Under the pieces are notes generated by a model. That model had not been told where the DNA came from. It saw nothing but the letters and a program-made list of their open reading frames with translations, and searched no databases. DNA of 64,000 nucleotides from Arcuatula senhousia (taxonomy: Eukaryota > Mollusca > Bivalvia > Mytilida > Mytilidae): assembly GCA_963971305.1 (NCBI GenBank), contig OZ020304.1, forward strand, positions 17,590,103 to 17,654,102. The letters are read 5' to 3'. Shown piece by piece: positions 21,646 through 33,320 of the stretch; within the stretch, counting starts at the first letter, position 1, and every line of letters begins with the position of its first letter. The position numbers were made by a program, and so were the translations under genes.

Positions 21646-23444
21646 ATATTCATCTTGAAAACTAAAGGCCTTTTTCGATTAGGCTGATAGATTATAACAA
21701 ATGTACATGCCTAGGTTAAGTACCTGAGTATTACAACACATCCGCAAGTTACTTGGAAATATTGTTTTAGGTGCAAAAATGATATTATAAATTTCTTTTA
21801 CTATTTGGTAACTTGTAATAAATAATGAGATAACAAAAGGGGATGAACTTGATAGAAAGGGCACTCTTATATGGTCTTATATGCATTATATATACCCATA
21901 ATAACATGAATGTATATGTTATAAAAGGCTCTGGCTATCCCCACAACGCAATTAATTCTAAATCAGTTCTGATCATACCAACGCAATACAAAGTAACATT
22001 TCAACATGTAACGTTAGCAATAACTCATCAAATCCTTATCTATCACCCGAACTATGTCATGTATTGAAATCTATGTAAACATATACTAAGGGAAGCAAAT
22101 AGACTGATTTAGCCGGAAACCGTCCAGCCCGCGAATAAACATAATAAGACATATTATTGGTTCCGGACAAATGTCATCAGGCTAACAAACGTGTTTGGAT
22201 GTTCATTAGTTGGGGCTATAAGACATACTGACCAATGCATTGGAAATTTAATCAGGAACGGGATCGCAATCAACTTATTGTCTCATACAGTCGTAATGTA
22301 CTTGGTCATGACAAAGAAAATTACTATTTGATTCTTACACTTTTGCATTGCGTTTCTGAGAAGAGAATTTATGTCTTTATAATCGAAAAGCTCATTTTTG
22401 TATAATAAAAGAATACAAGCTTTTCGCATTTTCATTATAATTGTTTAAATATTATGTTTCATGTGCATGTAATGGGACATATAGTTTCACTTTGTTTTAT
22501 TAAAGAACCAAAATGTCTTTTATTAAACATTAAGTTACATGTTTTCACTAATACGTTAAAAAAACAAAAAGGAACCTTTTAAAATAACAATAAAGATATA
22601 TAATGATTAACATTATTTTATAACACGAAATAAGAAAAAGTAATTAAAATAATTAAAGTAAGCACTTTTCATTGACTGACAGATTTGTTTTAAGAAATGA
22701 AAACTTTGAAATAAAAAATACACGTATCGTCTATTCTACACTAACCAGAGGAAATTGACTGTGCCAAAACTTTATGTGAAAATGAAAAACAAACGTAATC
22801 TGGAACCGAATAAGAACCTTAGCGTCATGAGAATTTTATTTACACAAACAATAGAACTATCAGATATGAAAACTGTATGGCAAATTTGCATATACAATAT
22901 CAATAATGCAGTACCAATTTTCAGCTTAGACTTAAAGACCCTATTCGCAGAACATCTTGTACAATACATAAATTTTGTTTTCAGTATCTAACGACAGAGC
23001 TATAATAAATTGATAACACACCACATATACATTATTTCCTGAATTTTTACTGAACTTGAATTAATAATTTTGCATCTAATAACACTTGATCATTGGAACG
23101 TTAAATAATATAATTGTTTTTCGATGTTAACAATTCATCTATGCAAAATTATTCAAACCACTTGATTGTACTTTTAATTAAACGTTTTTGACACCTTTAC
23201 TTAAAATGGTAAAGTCGGTCTAGCGTTTCCAGTACTTGAAATTCACAAGAATAGCATGTTAAGCTAATTATTCGAAACCATTTTAGGACAAGTCAAGTGT
23301 GCAGTTGTTCAAGATCAAATAGAATTAAATGATGAAAATTTGATACATAAAATTAATGTTATGATATGATTTATGACATTTTTATCATGTATGCAATTAT
23401 TTTAAAAATTCATCAGCTATTATCATGTCTAGTTTAGTAATTGA
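21646..23444. other. No gene recognised
   Basis: AT-rich. ORFs here overlap on opposite strands and have no recognisable motif. Confidence 0.45.
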
Positions 23445-23650
23445 CTAGGAAAGAGTTCCAAAGATGACAATATTGGAAAGAGATTCTAATACCGTAGTCA
23501 ACGATTGAACAAAACGAATACGATCTGAATGCTCAGATGGATCTACAATAAATGATGTTTTATGGGCGTCAAGGTTTCTTGTAAATGATAAAGTAGTAGT
23601 CATATACGGTAAACTTAGATTATTTAAATCATTGGTCAAAAGATCAAGGT
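23445..23650 (-). CDS. Possible terminal exon of an unknown gene
   Basis: On the minus strand a pyrimidine-rich acceptor (TTGCTGTTGCTTCAG) is followed by two bases and 67 codons, ending in TAG. The peptide contains DLDLLTNDLNNLSLPYM and SFIVDPSEHSDRIRFVQSL. I do not recognise the family. Support is only the acceptor and the open frame; a frame this long can arise by chance in this much AT-rich DNA. It is on the same strand as the CNG exon but does not resemble CNG sequence. Confidence 0.2.
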
Positions 23651-25639
23651 CTGAAGCAACAGCAATTTCACATTAACATGCCAACCAGCAATAAGTAACT
23701 AGTGTAGGAGTTAATGAAACAAGCCTCTTAAGGTTTCTTTTAACATTTCCCTTGATGCCCTCCAAACGTGATGAACTCAAACTATGGTCTCTACATGTCA
23801 AATTTAATTATAATCTAGTCGTCTTACGGCCATTGTGTCTATGGTCCAATTAAGACCAATATGGAGAAGAAGCGGTCAAATACAACATGTATTCAACTTA
23901 TTGTCAATTGTAATTTCTTTTGAGGTAAGGCAGACATGGTTCTTGGGAAATGGAAGCCATGGAAAATTCAGACGTCATTGGCACTTGTTGAATTGTACAT
24001 TATGAACAGACCGACTCGGGGGAAACGGAACTAAATCGGTTAGTATATTGTATGTCTGTAAACCATTACAGATGGTTTAACGTACGATAGGTTCTAATGT
24101 TCAGCGTAATTGACCAACTTTAATAATTAGATTTCTATGTATCATAACATCAAAGCATTCAAATATAACGTTGTAAAGTTAGCTATGTATTGTATACATG
24201 TATGTCATGTATGTATCTGATAATATATTAAGCAGTCATTGTGTTATCATACTCTGAGCAACCATTATAAAAGGCTACACTTATTGTTTTCACCTAAACG
24301 GAACATAACAATTTGTTGTGTTTTACAATGTATGAACTACATGTAGTATATGTACTTGATTTCATATTCAGTTTTGAAAAAATGAAAGGTTCCATATAAT
24401 GACTGCTGACTGCAGAACAATATCTACAGAAGAAAGCCTTATATTATACGTCTGGAACGAACCTTAAGTCAGTTTGCCTTAATACGAACTCATGCTAGTT
24501 AATACATATTTTGTCTGAGTTAAAAAGTAATGATATCAGTATAGCGATACTTTAACTGATAAAGTAACACTTCTTTTCAAAACATTATTTACAACATCTA
24601 TTCTTTGTAATATCTATTGGTTATTTAATGTATAAATACTACGTTTAAGAAATCACAGCTTTTCTGCATGGAATATTTGCATGCCGAAATGCATTTATGC
24701 TCTAAGAAAACTAATATTAAAAATGCTTTTTACAGAAATTTGATTTATTTTCAGAGAAATGTATTACGACAAAGACGCATGCCCAGACATGTAATTGGTC
24801 TTGTTGTACTCTTAATAAGGAACTGGGAACCATATGATGTCCATAGATCAAATTACTTTCCATTACTTCGTGCATCCTTGTAAGACTTCTGTGTTTCCTT
24901 TCTCATTTTCTCTTATTATCGTAAACATCATTTCATGCAAAACATCAAGCTAGCAATCCAATTGTCTTAGTATAGAGCTAGTACGACAGTGTCACAACTA
25001 AAGATTAAATCTTCAATAACAGATTAAAAAGCTGGAGTACATGATTATATAAACGTCTGCTCTATAACTAATTTTATCAACGTTCCTGGTGCTAAATATA
25101 TTGCAAATGTATGGGTTCGTTCACCTTTAACGGAGTATTTGTGACACAAGAACATTTGAATTTCTGAAAAAAAAAATGCTTGCATCATCTTCGAAATTCA
25201 TAAAAAGAGGCACAAAAAGTCTGCATCAAGCTAAGCTTGTTTTAAGGAAACAAAGGAAATTAGAATAATTAATAACACCACTATGGCCCATATATAATTT
25301 ATGAAATGATATGGAGTAAATGAACATGAGACAACAACACATATGTTAACTCCAACTGCAATTATCTTTTATGAGCTGTATGGCCATTTCGGAATGTTAT
25401 TCCTCATATGCACAATTCAAAAGTTTTTCAAAATGCATAAAGCCAAACAAAATCCAAATATATATAGCCAAGGGCAAAACTACGATGGAGGGAGTTTAAC
25501 CTTAGGTTTTAGTTCATATAGTTCTGGTTAATGTTAAAAAAAATAACCCAAGTTTTGAACATGATCTCCAGATTAGAATGTTGTCCAAGGTAAAAGCAGC
25601 CAGCAATCGTTTGTTACGAAAAACGCAAGAGGTATACAT
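23651..25639. other. No gene recognised
   Basis: AT-rich. A 71-codon plus ORF at 24668-24883 shows no recognisable domain. Confidence 0.45.
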
Positions 25640-26221
25640 TAAAGGACTAGGGTTGATAAGGGTCATTTTTGGCCCAAAAATTATTTTTTTTTGGAATTCA
25701 AGTAAAAATTGTGACAAGACTTAGTTAAATGTCAGAACTTTAATGCTAAATAGACAATTTAATATTTTTGACCATACTGTGACGTCATAGTGTCGTCAAA
25801 ATTGAACAAATTGCACAAAATTGACCAAATCGGCTGGGTTTTTTTCCATATTTTTAATAATTTGCGCTGTGGGAAGTGACCGCAAACACCCATGTACCAC
25901 CAAATCCTTTTGGTAACAAATTAAGTTGGTCCTGAAAAATATTTTCCCCAAGTATCTATTTGGTACATAGCTGTACACACTACTATTGAAAACAAAATAA
26001 GCATGAAAATAATGTAAAAACCGCTAATTTTGACAAAATGTTGAAAGTCTTCCAACTTTTAATGCCATTTTCTATATAAAGATTTAATGGATTGAAATAA
26101 TTTTCTTTGTTTATTATGTCCCTAACCTAAGAAAATAACACAGTGAAAGTAGAATACAAGAACTTTTAATCTTCAGCCATATTTTGAGGCGAAAAACAGC
26201 CTTATCAGCCCTGGTCCTTTA
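25640..26221. mobile_element. MITE-like element with terminal inverted repeats
   Basis: The ends are inverted copies of each other: TAAAGGACTAGGGTTGATAA at 25640 and, read inward on the minus strand from 26221, TAAAGGACCAGGGCTGATAA. Similarity continues for about 38 bp to '(a)tttttggcc'/'gtttttcgcc'. The 582-bp element has no transposase ORF. CAT precedes the left end and follows the right end, which is too short to call a target duplication. Confidence 0.7.
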
Positions 26222-27286
26222 CATAAAAGAATCATAAAAGTCATAAACAAGGGAGATCATCCAATAAAATGGTACAAAGCAATGACAACAAATAAATTTT
26301 AAAAAATTCATTTGGTACAATATAATTAAGGACAATGAATATGCTTTTATAACAAATGCATTATGTCTTAGTTAAAAAAAATCATTCAGGTCTATCATGA
26401 CTGTGGGTCATTATAGAATTTACCATCACTGCTATGCAGCTTGTGTGATATATAGAAAGACAACCACTTAAAAACATATAGATGACATATAATAATATAG
26501 CAACAAACACAATAACAATAGAAAAACAGAAGCATAATTCCTCGTAAGCAGGAAGGAAGACATGACAAGAAATTTGATGATTGGTTGTTTTGTTTTTCGT
26601 TTACTTTACCAGATCAATTCATCATTTCGTATGTTAAGATTTTTTTAAGACATATACAATTATGGTATATCATACCAAACACGGAATACATTCAGTACAA
26701 AGCGAATTATCGAAAGACAAAACAATCAAGTGTTTTAATGTAAAGAAAAGAGAAGAAACATGCACAAGTGTATAATCAGACTTATTTCTAAACTTTTCTA
26801 TTAGGATTAAGCGTCACTTTTTTTTCAAAAACGCACTGCTATGGTTTTACGAAACGAAACTTCTCTCTCTCTCTCTTTCTCTTGCCTTTTCAATTTATTG
26901 TCAGCTGCTTTACTGTTCACTAAAACATCATCAACAACACAAGAAATATGCTATATTTACCAACAATATGAATGAAAAAACAAACACAACTTGACTTTCT
27001 TGTAAGAACACGTAAAAGTAAAGATATTGATACTAAAATCAAATTTCTGGCTCAATCCCTTTTGATCTTTTTTGTATCAAGAAGATGAATTATTACTAAT
27101 GTAAACCTGACAAAAAAGAAAAATCCCAAATAAAGGAAAAAATACTAATATTGCAATTTGTTTTATATCAAGATTAATAACATCGACAGGTGTTGTTGAA
27201 AACCTTTAGTCGCAAAATTTACTTATTGATCTCTTTATATGTTTCACAATCTATAATAATGACAGAAAAACACAGCTTGTCTTGGC
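26222..27286. other. No gene recognised; CT microsatellite inside
   Basis: AT-rich sequence with a (CT)n run at about 26862-26883. Confidence 0.5.
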
Positions 27287-27490
27287 CTAGGGAAACATCA
27301 TTTCAAAAGAAAATAAAGAATTTTCCCCGTGGTGTATTAGAGTTTGTTCTGCAGAATCATTCCATTCGTAACCTAAAGGCTTTCGGATCTTTTCGATAAT
27401 TGTCTTGTCAAAAACAGTCATGAGATATGGCGGCTGTTTCGTCACTCCAGGCGCTAACCTTAATTGATCATATTTATTCAAATATATTTC
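27287..27490 (-). CDS. Possible 3-prime exon of an unknown gene
   Basis: On the minus strand an acceptor-like CAAATACTTCTTTCAG is followed in frame by 67 codons and a TAG. The peptide starts EIYLNKYDQLRLAPGVTKQ and contains DKTIIEKIRKPLGYEWNDSA and SLFSFEMMFP. Codon use is less AT-biased than the flanks. I do not recognise the protein. It could be a last coding exon or a relic inside a repeat; the sequence alone does not decide. Confidence 0.3.
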   Translation of the reverse strand, partial: EIYLNKYDQLRLAPGVTKQPPYLMTVFDKTIIEKIRKPLGYEWNDSAEQTLIHHGENSLFSFEMMFP

Positions 27491-28139
27491 CTGAAAGAAG
27501 TATTTGTAGTCGGCAAAAGAGAAAATTGGAAGAAGTCATTTTCTGTTTATTGTCGTAAAAGAAACATAAATCGGCAGACAACGATAAACAATAGATATGA
27601 GTGGTTTGATCAATTCAGATTACAAAGATCTCTTTGCGTCCTACGCCACTTAATACATTTGTGCAGAACGTGGCGGACCTAATCATACTAATGGTTTAGG
27701 GTTTAGTCTTTTTATGAAACTTTCGACATTTAAAAAAATATTTTATGTAAGGTCTTTGAATCATGATTTTTTTTTTTTTAGAATGACAGATCAATAATGG
27801 AACGAGAAGGTTTGTAATATCAAATTTTATCAATTATAACGTTTTATCGTATTACGACAAGTTTTAATTCAAAATATTATGCAGTATATATGTATATTTA
27901 CAAGAAACTGTGGGTTCTGTTATAATTGAAATAAGTGACAAAAACATATTTTGTAATACACCTCCATTGAGAGACGATGTTTGAAGACATTGCGTTGTAG
28001 AAAAAGTGTACGCGCATCAAAGGTTGAATGGGGAACACCAACAGCCTACAGTGTGAGCGATGGAAGTTGCCACCATCTTAAAAATATATCAACACATAAC
28101 CAATCCTTAATTTTTAAGGAGTTAAAATAGAAGATAATT
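27491..28139. other. No gene recognised
   Basis: AT-rich sequence without supportable features. Confidence 0.4.
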
Positions 28140-28360
28140 ATAGTGAGATGTGGAATAAATGTACGCAACACAAACCACACAAACGAACTGTTATTTAAAA
28201 AGACCACAATGATAACAGGCTGCAGCCTTCAACGAGTCCAGTAAGCGCTTGTCGTCGTTTGCGATTGGTTCACGGTAAAAAAATGCATACAATTCAAATC
28301 TAATCTTAAAATAATTTTTAAAAAATAGTAAAAAAGACCCCCTTCTTAAACAATGAACAA
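28140..28360 (-). repeat. Repeat X, partial copy
   Basis: The minus strand shows GTTGCGTACATTTATTCCAC, CCATTGTGG-like and AAGAAGGGGGTC blocks of X in the usual order, diverged from the copy at 11400. Confidence 0.65.
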
Positions 28361-28489
28361 GTAAGTATCAAAGTACCAATCTATCTTCCAAAAAATTTAA
28401 GTGAAAAAATTATTCAAAATTTTCCACTCATATTCTTGTTATTGTTTATCTTTATTTTATTGCAATTGACCTACAATTGTTGTATTGCT

Positions 28490-28600
28490 TCAAGTTGTTC
28501 TCCTTTGGTTTGTGTTTACTGGGTTTGTCTTAAATTTGCCCTTTCGGACTTTTGACATTCGAATGTTCCATTGGTACATTTACCTCTCTGCTTCTTGCTT
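28490..28600 (+). repeat. Dispersed repeat Z, partial copy
   Basis: 'gtgtttactgggtttgtc' then 'tgccctttcggacttttgac' then 'attcgaatgttccattggta' matches the end of Z. Confidence 0.45.
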
Positions 28601-28641
28601 GTGTCAATATTTCATATGAAATATTATTAATTATTACTAAG

Positions 28642-28748
28642 CTTAGAAGGGTGTTGCTAAAAGGCGGAACGGAAAACGGAACGGAAACGGAAATACGGAA
28701 AAACGGAAAACGGGAAAAAAAACTTTTTTTTTGCAACACCCGACTTAG
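28642..28748. mobile_element. Short inverted-repeat element with CGGAAA-rich core
   Basis: The ends CTTAGAAGGGTGTTGC (28642-28657) and GCAACACCCGACTTAG (28733-28748) are inverted repeats, 14 of 16 matching. The core is built of ACGGAA/CGGAAAA repeats. Total length is 107 bp. Confidence 0.5.
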
Positions 28749-31700
28749 AAAAAGTACCAGACTACATTATATTTTAAGGTTTACTTTAATAATAATGTTA
28801 AATTAAATATGTTTAAGCAACAAAATGTACAAAATTATATTATATTCGACAAGACTATAAATAAAGCAAAAGATGAAATGAAGACAACCTGACTATAGCA
28901 AACACATGTAGCACAATGCGTGTTTTATATGTTGTTTATCGATAGTTTTTATAAGATTTTGGAAGACATACTCTTTCATCTTTGTGTTGGATTGTCTTGA
29001 TAAAACTCATCAAATTCTATCAAACAAGAGATCAAAGTCCTTTATAACTGGTATCAAATGAAAGACCATTGATCTTAATTTCAATCCCGTCTGAATCATA
29101 CAAGAAAAAACTACGTATTGTATTCTGTGTTTTATGTTTGTCCACAAAAGTCACTTTTACCAGAAAACATCAAATACCTTTGCCTTTTCAAACAAGTGTA
29201 TCAGTGATTACAGCGAAAAAGGGAATTAAACTTCAAAGATGCGGTCTAACACTTGTTGAATATTCGTAGTAATATATATACTTTGTGTCAACAAAATAAT
29301 GATTTTTAATCATTACCAAGTCTTAAGATGGATAGAAAATTTCAATGTCAAATATGCTTTATAAACATATTCCAATGAAGATACACTGAATTGAACATTT
29401 TGTAGAATGAATAGTAAAATATGTCCGATTTCTATAAAGACGAAAATTATACTTCTTATGTATTCAAACAAAGGCTATTTCGTTATAACTCCATTTTTTC
29501 CTATGCTTAAAAGGAAAATTGCAGCAACGTAAAAAAATCATCAACGAACTCTTAAAATTGCTTTTTGAATGCACCATCACCTTTCCCTTTAATTTTACAC
29601 TATTGTAAATGTGGCAGAACCGACTTGATACCTACAGTTATACACCGATGACTTGCGACATCTTAAGATGGTAAAATGTTATAAAATTTGGTTCAAAGAG
29701 AAAAACAAAGTCAAATTGATGGTCATTTTCGAGGATTTGAACGAAAGAACAGAGTCCGAAATGGATGTCATTAAAGATATGTTTAGCAAATAACGTTTGA
29801 GTAGATCAGATTTCGAAAGTTTATGCTTTAAATATGATACATATTTGCATATCACTTTGAAGCTATTATCCTTAACTGAAAACTCGGCTAACGTTATCTA
29901 TGAAATCCACACTATACACAACTAATGAGGTGGAAATAATCAAATTATTACTTTTTAATCAAAAAGTTGCCGATTCGAAACGGTTTATAAGGATACCCTG
30001 CAAAGTATACCATTTCAAATTCAAAAGGAAATTGATCGATTTTATTAGTTCCTTGCAATGAATAATAATGTTTATTCAAAGATAGTCTGACCAATTAGAG
30101 TTGATAGTTTCCTGTTCATTATTGCCTCTCTGTCGCGCCTTAATATGGCTGCATTTAAATGTCATATTGCCTGTCGGAGGCAATCGATAAAGTTACTACC
30201 GGTTGATTGCCAATTAAAGGTGTACTCGATTCGTTATCCGGTTCATTGAAACATGAACTGTTCTTTTTAATGTTATTTGTGCTTTCTTACATCCTTCCAG
30301 ATTCGCTTTGAATCTATTCATTACATTGAAAACAATCCTTACATGAACGGATATTATTAAAGGAAAACCAAGATGTAAATAAGAAAAACCGACTTCATTG
30401 AAATAGAGTTGCAAATCAAAATTGGTTTTATCATGTACAGAAATGCATTTCAGATTAATGTTCCAAGGACAGTGTTTTAACTGTTGAACATTATTCGTGT
30501 TACTGTAGTATGTATTATTAATGTTCCATTTGATTAGTTTTGTCTTGAAGAGTTTTTTTTTCTCCCCGAGTACAATGGAGTAAGAGGCTCTATTTGATAG
30601 TTGTATTTTGTAAAATAGATTATTTCTTTCAAGGTCACTGACACTTATTAAGATGCATTTTACGTTAAAGCCCCAGTAAAAACTTCAAAATGCAAATCAA
30701 TCTGTTTAAAAGATACTGTCTACTATTTACTCAAAGAAAAACAAATATGATGATGACTTCAAGAATAAGCAATGTTATTTAGCATGAATCTAAGTTGAGG
30801 TAATATTTTACAAGACAAAAACTGCGTATCAAAGTCTGTACAATTAACAGAATAACCTTTTTTGTCATCATTTGATACACCTTAAGGACAACAATCGATA
30901 TATACTCCCCATCATCAGTTCATCATTTGTCTTGTTAGAAGCAGAAACTAATGTGAAACTGCCAAAGTCCACATGAGGCCTCTAATTGATCTCAATTATG
31001 TTACTGATTCTTTCCGTGTAAAATTAAGATGAACTCGGGTCAGGCAACATTCTAGATGTAAAGCGGTGTTTTTTTGGTCTGGTTAATTACCATTGATATG
31101 ATAGAAGATACTGAGTGTTCTTTGATATTTGATAGCATTTTTTGTTCATTGATGTTGTTTAAATGTGTATGGAAATTCAATAATTTAACCTTAAAATAGT
31201 ATGATGTAGCCAAAGAACACATTTTTATGGTTTTGAAACTAAAGATGAATTAAAATAGTACCACTATTTATAGAAGAACTAATAAAAGATACCAAATATA
31301 AATGGGGGCCAATGCACTTATATGAAGCACACATTATGTAGTTGAAATGGTAAAACGATTCATATCTTGGTGATAGTTTGTACCATTTTATATTTTTTGT
31401 CATTTGTCTAGCTAGAAACATGTCTTCCTCAACTATCGATTTTTACTTTTCTGAAGAAAAGATAATTATTTCGAGACATAATGATAACATGTTGCACAAA
31501 TTGTTAAAAGTATATGTTGAAGTTTAAGTTGAAATCGGGTGGCTTCTCTTTAAATGAAGGGTCCTTTTTAATGCTTCTTTGTGTTAAAGGCGACGTTATT
31601 ACAAATATAGTCTACACGATCAATAACTGTATTTTATAGCAACGAATGAGAAAAAAAATATCTAGAGGTACAACAGATTAGTTTCTCAAATCTGAAAATC

Positions 31701-31789
31701 ATGATATAAAAATAGGCATTAATTAGAGCAAAGAAAGATGTTTCTAGGATGCAAAACAAGTACATGAGCTTCTCCCTAGTTTTATTCGT
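28749..31789. other. No gene recognised
   Basis: About 3 kb of AT-rich sequence. No exon, RNA gene or family member could be supported. Confidence 0.45.
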
Positions 31790-31890
31790 CTTGCCTTTAA
31801 TGTCTACCGATTTTGTCCAGGCTTTTTGTCAAAATTACGATTTTTAAATGTCCTATTGGTACTGTTTAATTCTTGCATGTTTGCGAAAGT
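31790..31890 (+). repeat. Possible decayed repeat Z end
   Basis: 'ccgattttgtccaggctttt', then 'aaatgtcctattggtactg' and 'ttgcatgtttgcg' resemble the last part of Z. Confidence 0.3.
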
Positions 31891-32159
31891 TCGCTTAAAA
31901 CTAGTATCTGATATACACATACATTACAACAATTATTGAAGTTTCTGTATTTAAGCAATAACATCTTCCCTCCTACAACATGTAGCATTTGTGCATATAT
32001 AATTTGAAGTTTTGAGTACGTATGTTCTCAGTGGGAATAACAGGGTTATTAAAAAGTATACATATACTGTTTCTATTAAGATTGTTCGGTATCAACCATT
32101 TTATTTGAAATTTACAAATACAAGTGCAAAATAAAGGAACTAAATATATAAAATTAAAA

Positions 32160-32213
32160 GCGAAAGAATATGGAATATGTGCCAAAAAGACACGATCCAC
32201 ATATTGAAATGAA
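32160..32213 (-). repeat. Family 3 repeat fragment
   Basis: The minus strand reads CAATATGTGGATCGTGTCTT, then ggcacatattccatattctt. This is the segment found just after the ribozymes at 45196-45260 and 45577-45650. It abuts the left arm of the inverted repeat at 32214. Confidence 0.65.
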
Positions 32214-32869
32214 TTCTGATTTATCTTGGCCTTTTTCGGAAAAATGAGATGTAAGTTAAGTGAGTACATGTACACCTACAAAATAACTATCAATTCAAGA
32301 TGGTTATTTTTTTGAATATATTATTTTATGTACATTCATGTACTTTTTTTAAAAGCTGTGTTTAATAGTTTCATTTATTAAAACTAAACCAAAATAAATC
32401 AGTTTTAAACAAATAAATCAACCATATTTCATAAAAACAATTTTTCGAACAAAACCAATGATATATATATCAGTTGAAAATTAAATCCAAAGTACCAAAG
32501 CTGTGAAATGTAGAAATAAAATTAAGCTGGTAATCCCTGTTTTATTGATTTATTTCAAAATATATTGTATAACAATGATTTTAATAAAGTAAATTTGAAT
32601 TCGTAATTTTTTTCTGACAAGAGTTCATGCTTAATTTTAGCCTTTTCTGTATATTTCATTACAATTTGGGAATATTTTATTCTAAATACTTCGAAAACAA
32701 GTCTGAAAAGTTGGTCAAAAAATTTATTCACCTGAAAAAGTACATGAATGTACATAAAATAATATATTCAAAAAATTAACCATCTTGAATTGATAGTTAT
32801 TTTGTAGGTGTACATGTACTCACTTAACTTACATCTCATTTTTCCGAAAAAGGCCAAGATAAATCAGAA
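32214..32869. mobile_element. Inverted repeat with near-identical 133-bp arms
   Basis: Left arm 32214-32348 and right arm 32735-32869 are reverse complements with one mismatch seen in a by-eye comparison (TTATTTTTTT versus TTAATTTTTT near 32305/32776). They enclose a 386-bp AT-rich loop without a convincing ORF. The high identity implies a recent origin or ongoing homogenisation. Class is unknown. Confidence 0.75.
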
Positions 32870-32989
32870 GACACATGTAACTAAAAGAATAAAAAAAGAC
32901 GAAAGGAGAGTAGAAACACGTGTTTTGAAAGGGGAGTATTAAAAAATATATCACTAGAAAGAACCTTAGACAAAAGATAACATGAACAA

Positions 32990-33250
32990 ACGAAAGGACG
33001 GTAAAGCAACTCTCTATAGAACACCCGCTGTTACTGACAGCTAGCTAAGAATCATCAATCGACTGATGTAAAAAAATCAAACGTATCGATTTTAATCCAA
33101 CACAATACTTCAAACAATAATGATTTGGTGGAGTGTCATCGAATATAACCGACATGCTTGATCGCTATAATGTTTAAAAATGACAATAAGTAAACAAAAA
33201 GCTTATGAACGTTTTAAAGCAAGTATCAAGTTATCAATATTACTGCAATA
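32990..33250 (-). repeat. Repeat X, 5-prime part
   Basis: The minus strand matches the first third of X: CAGTAATATTGATAACTTGA, AGCATTATAGCGATCAAGC-type and GCTAGCTGTCAGTAACAG blocks. Compared with 12000 it carries an extra 'atatcgatgacactccacca'-type segment. Confidence 0.65.
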
Positions 33251-33320
33251 AAACAGAACCTTTCCTGTGTTAATTTAACACACCAAAATACGTTGTAACA
33301 TCTAGATTCACTACAAGACC

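Noticed and set aside
24668..24883. 71-codon plus ORF
   Set aside because: No splice sites, no domain, and typical length for chance frames in this composition.
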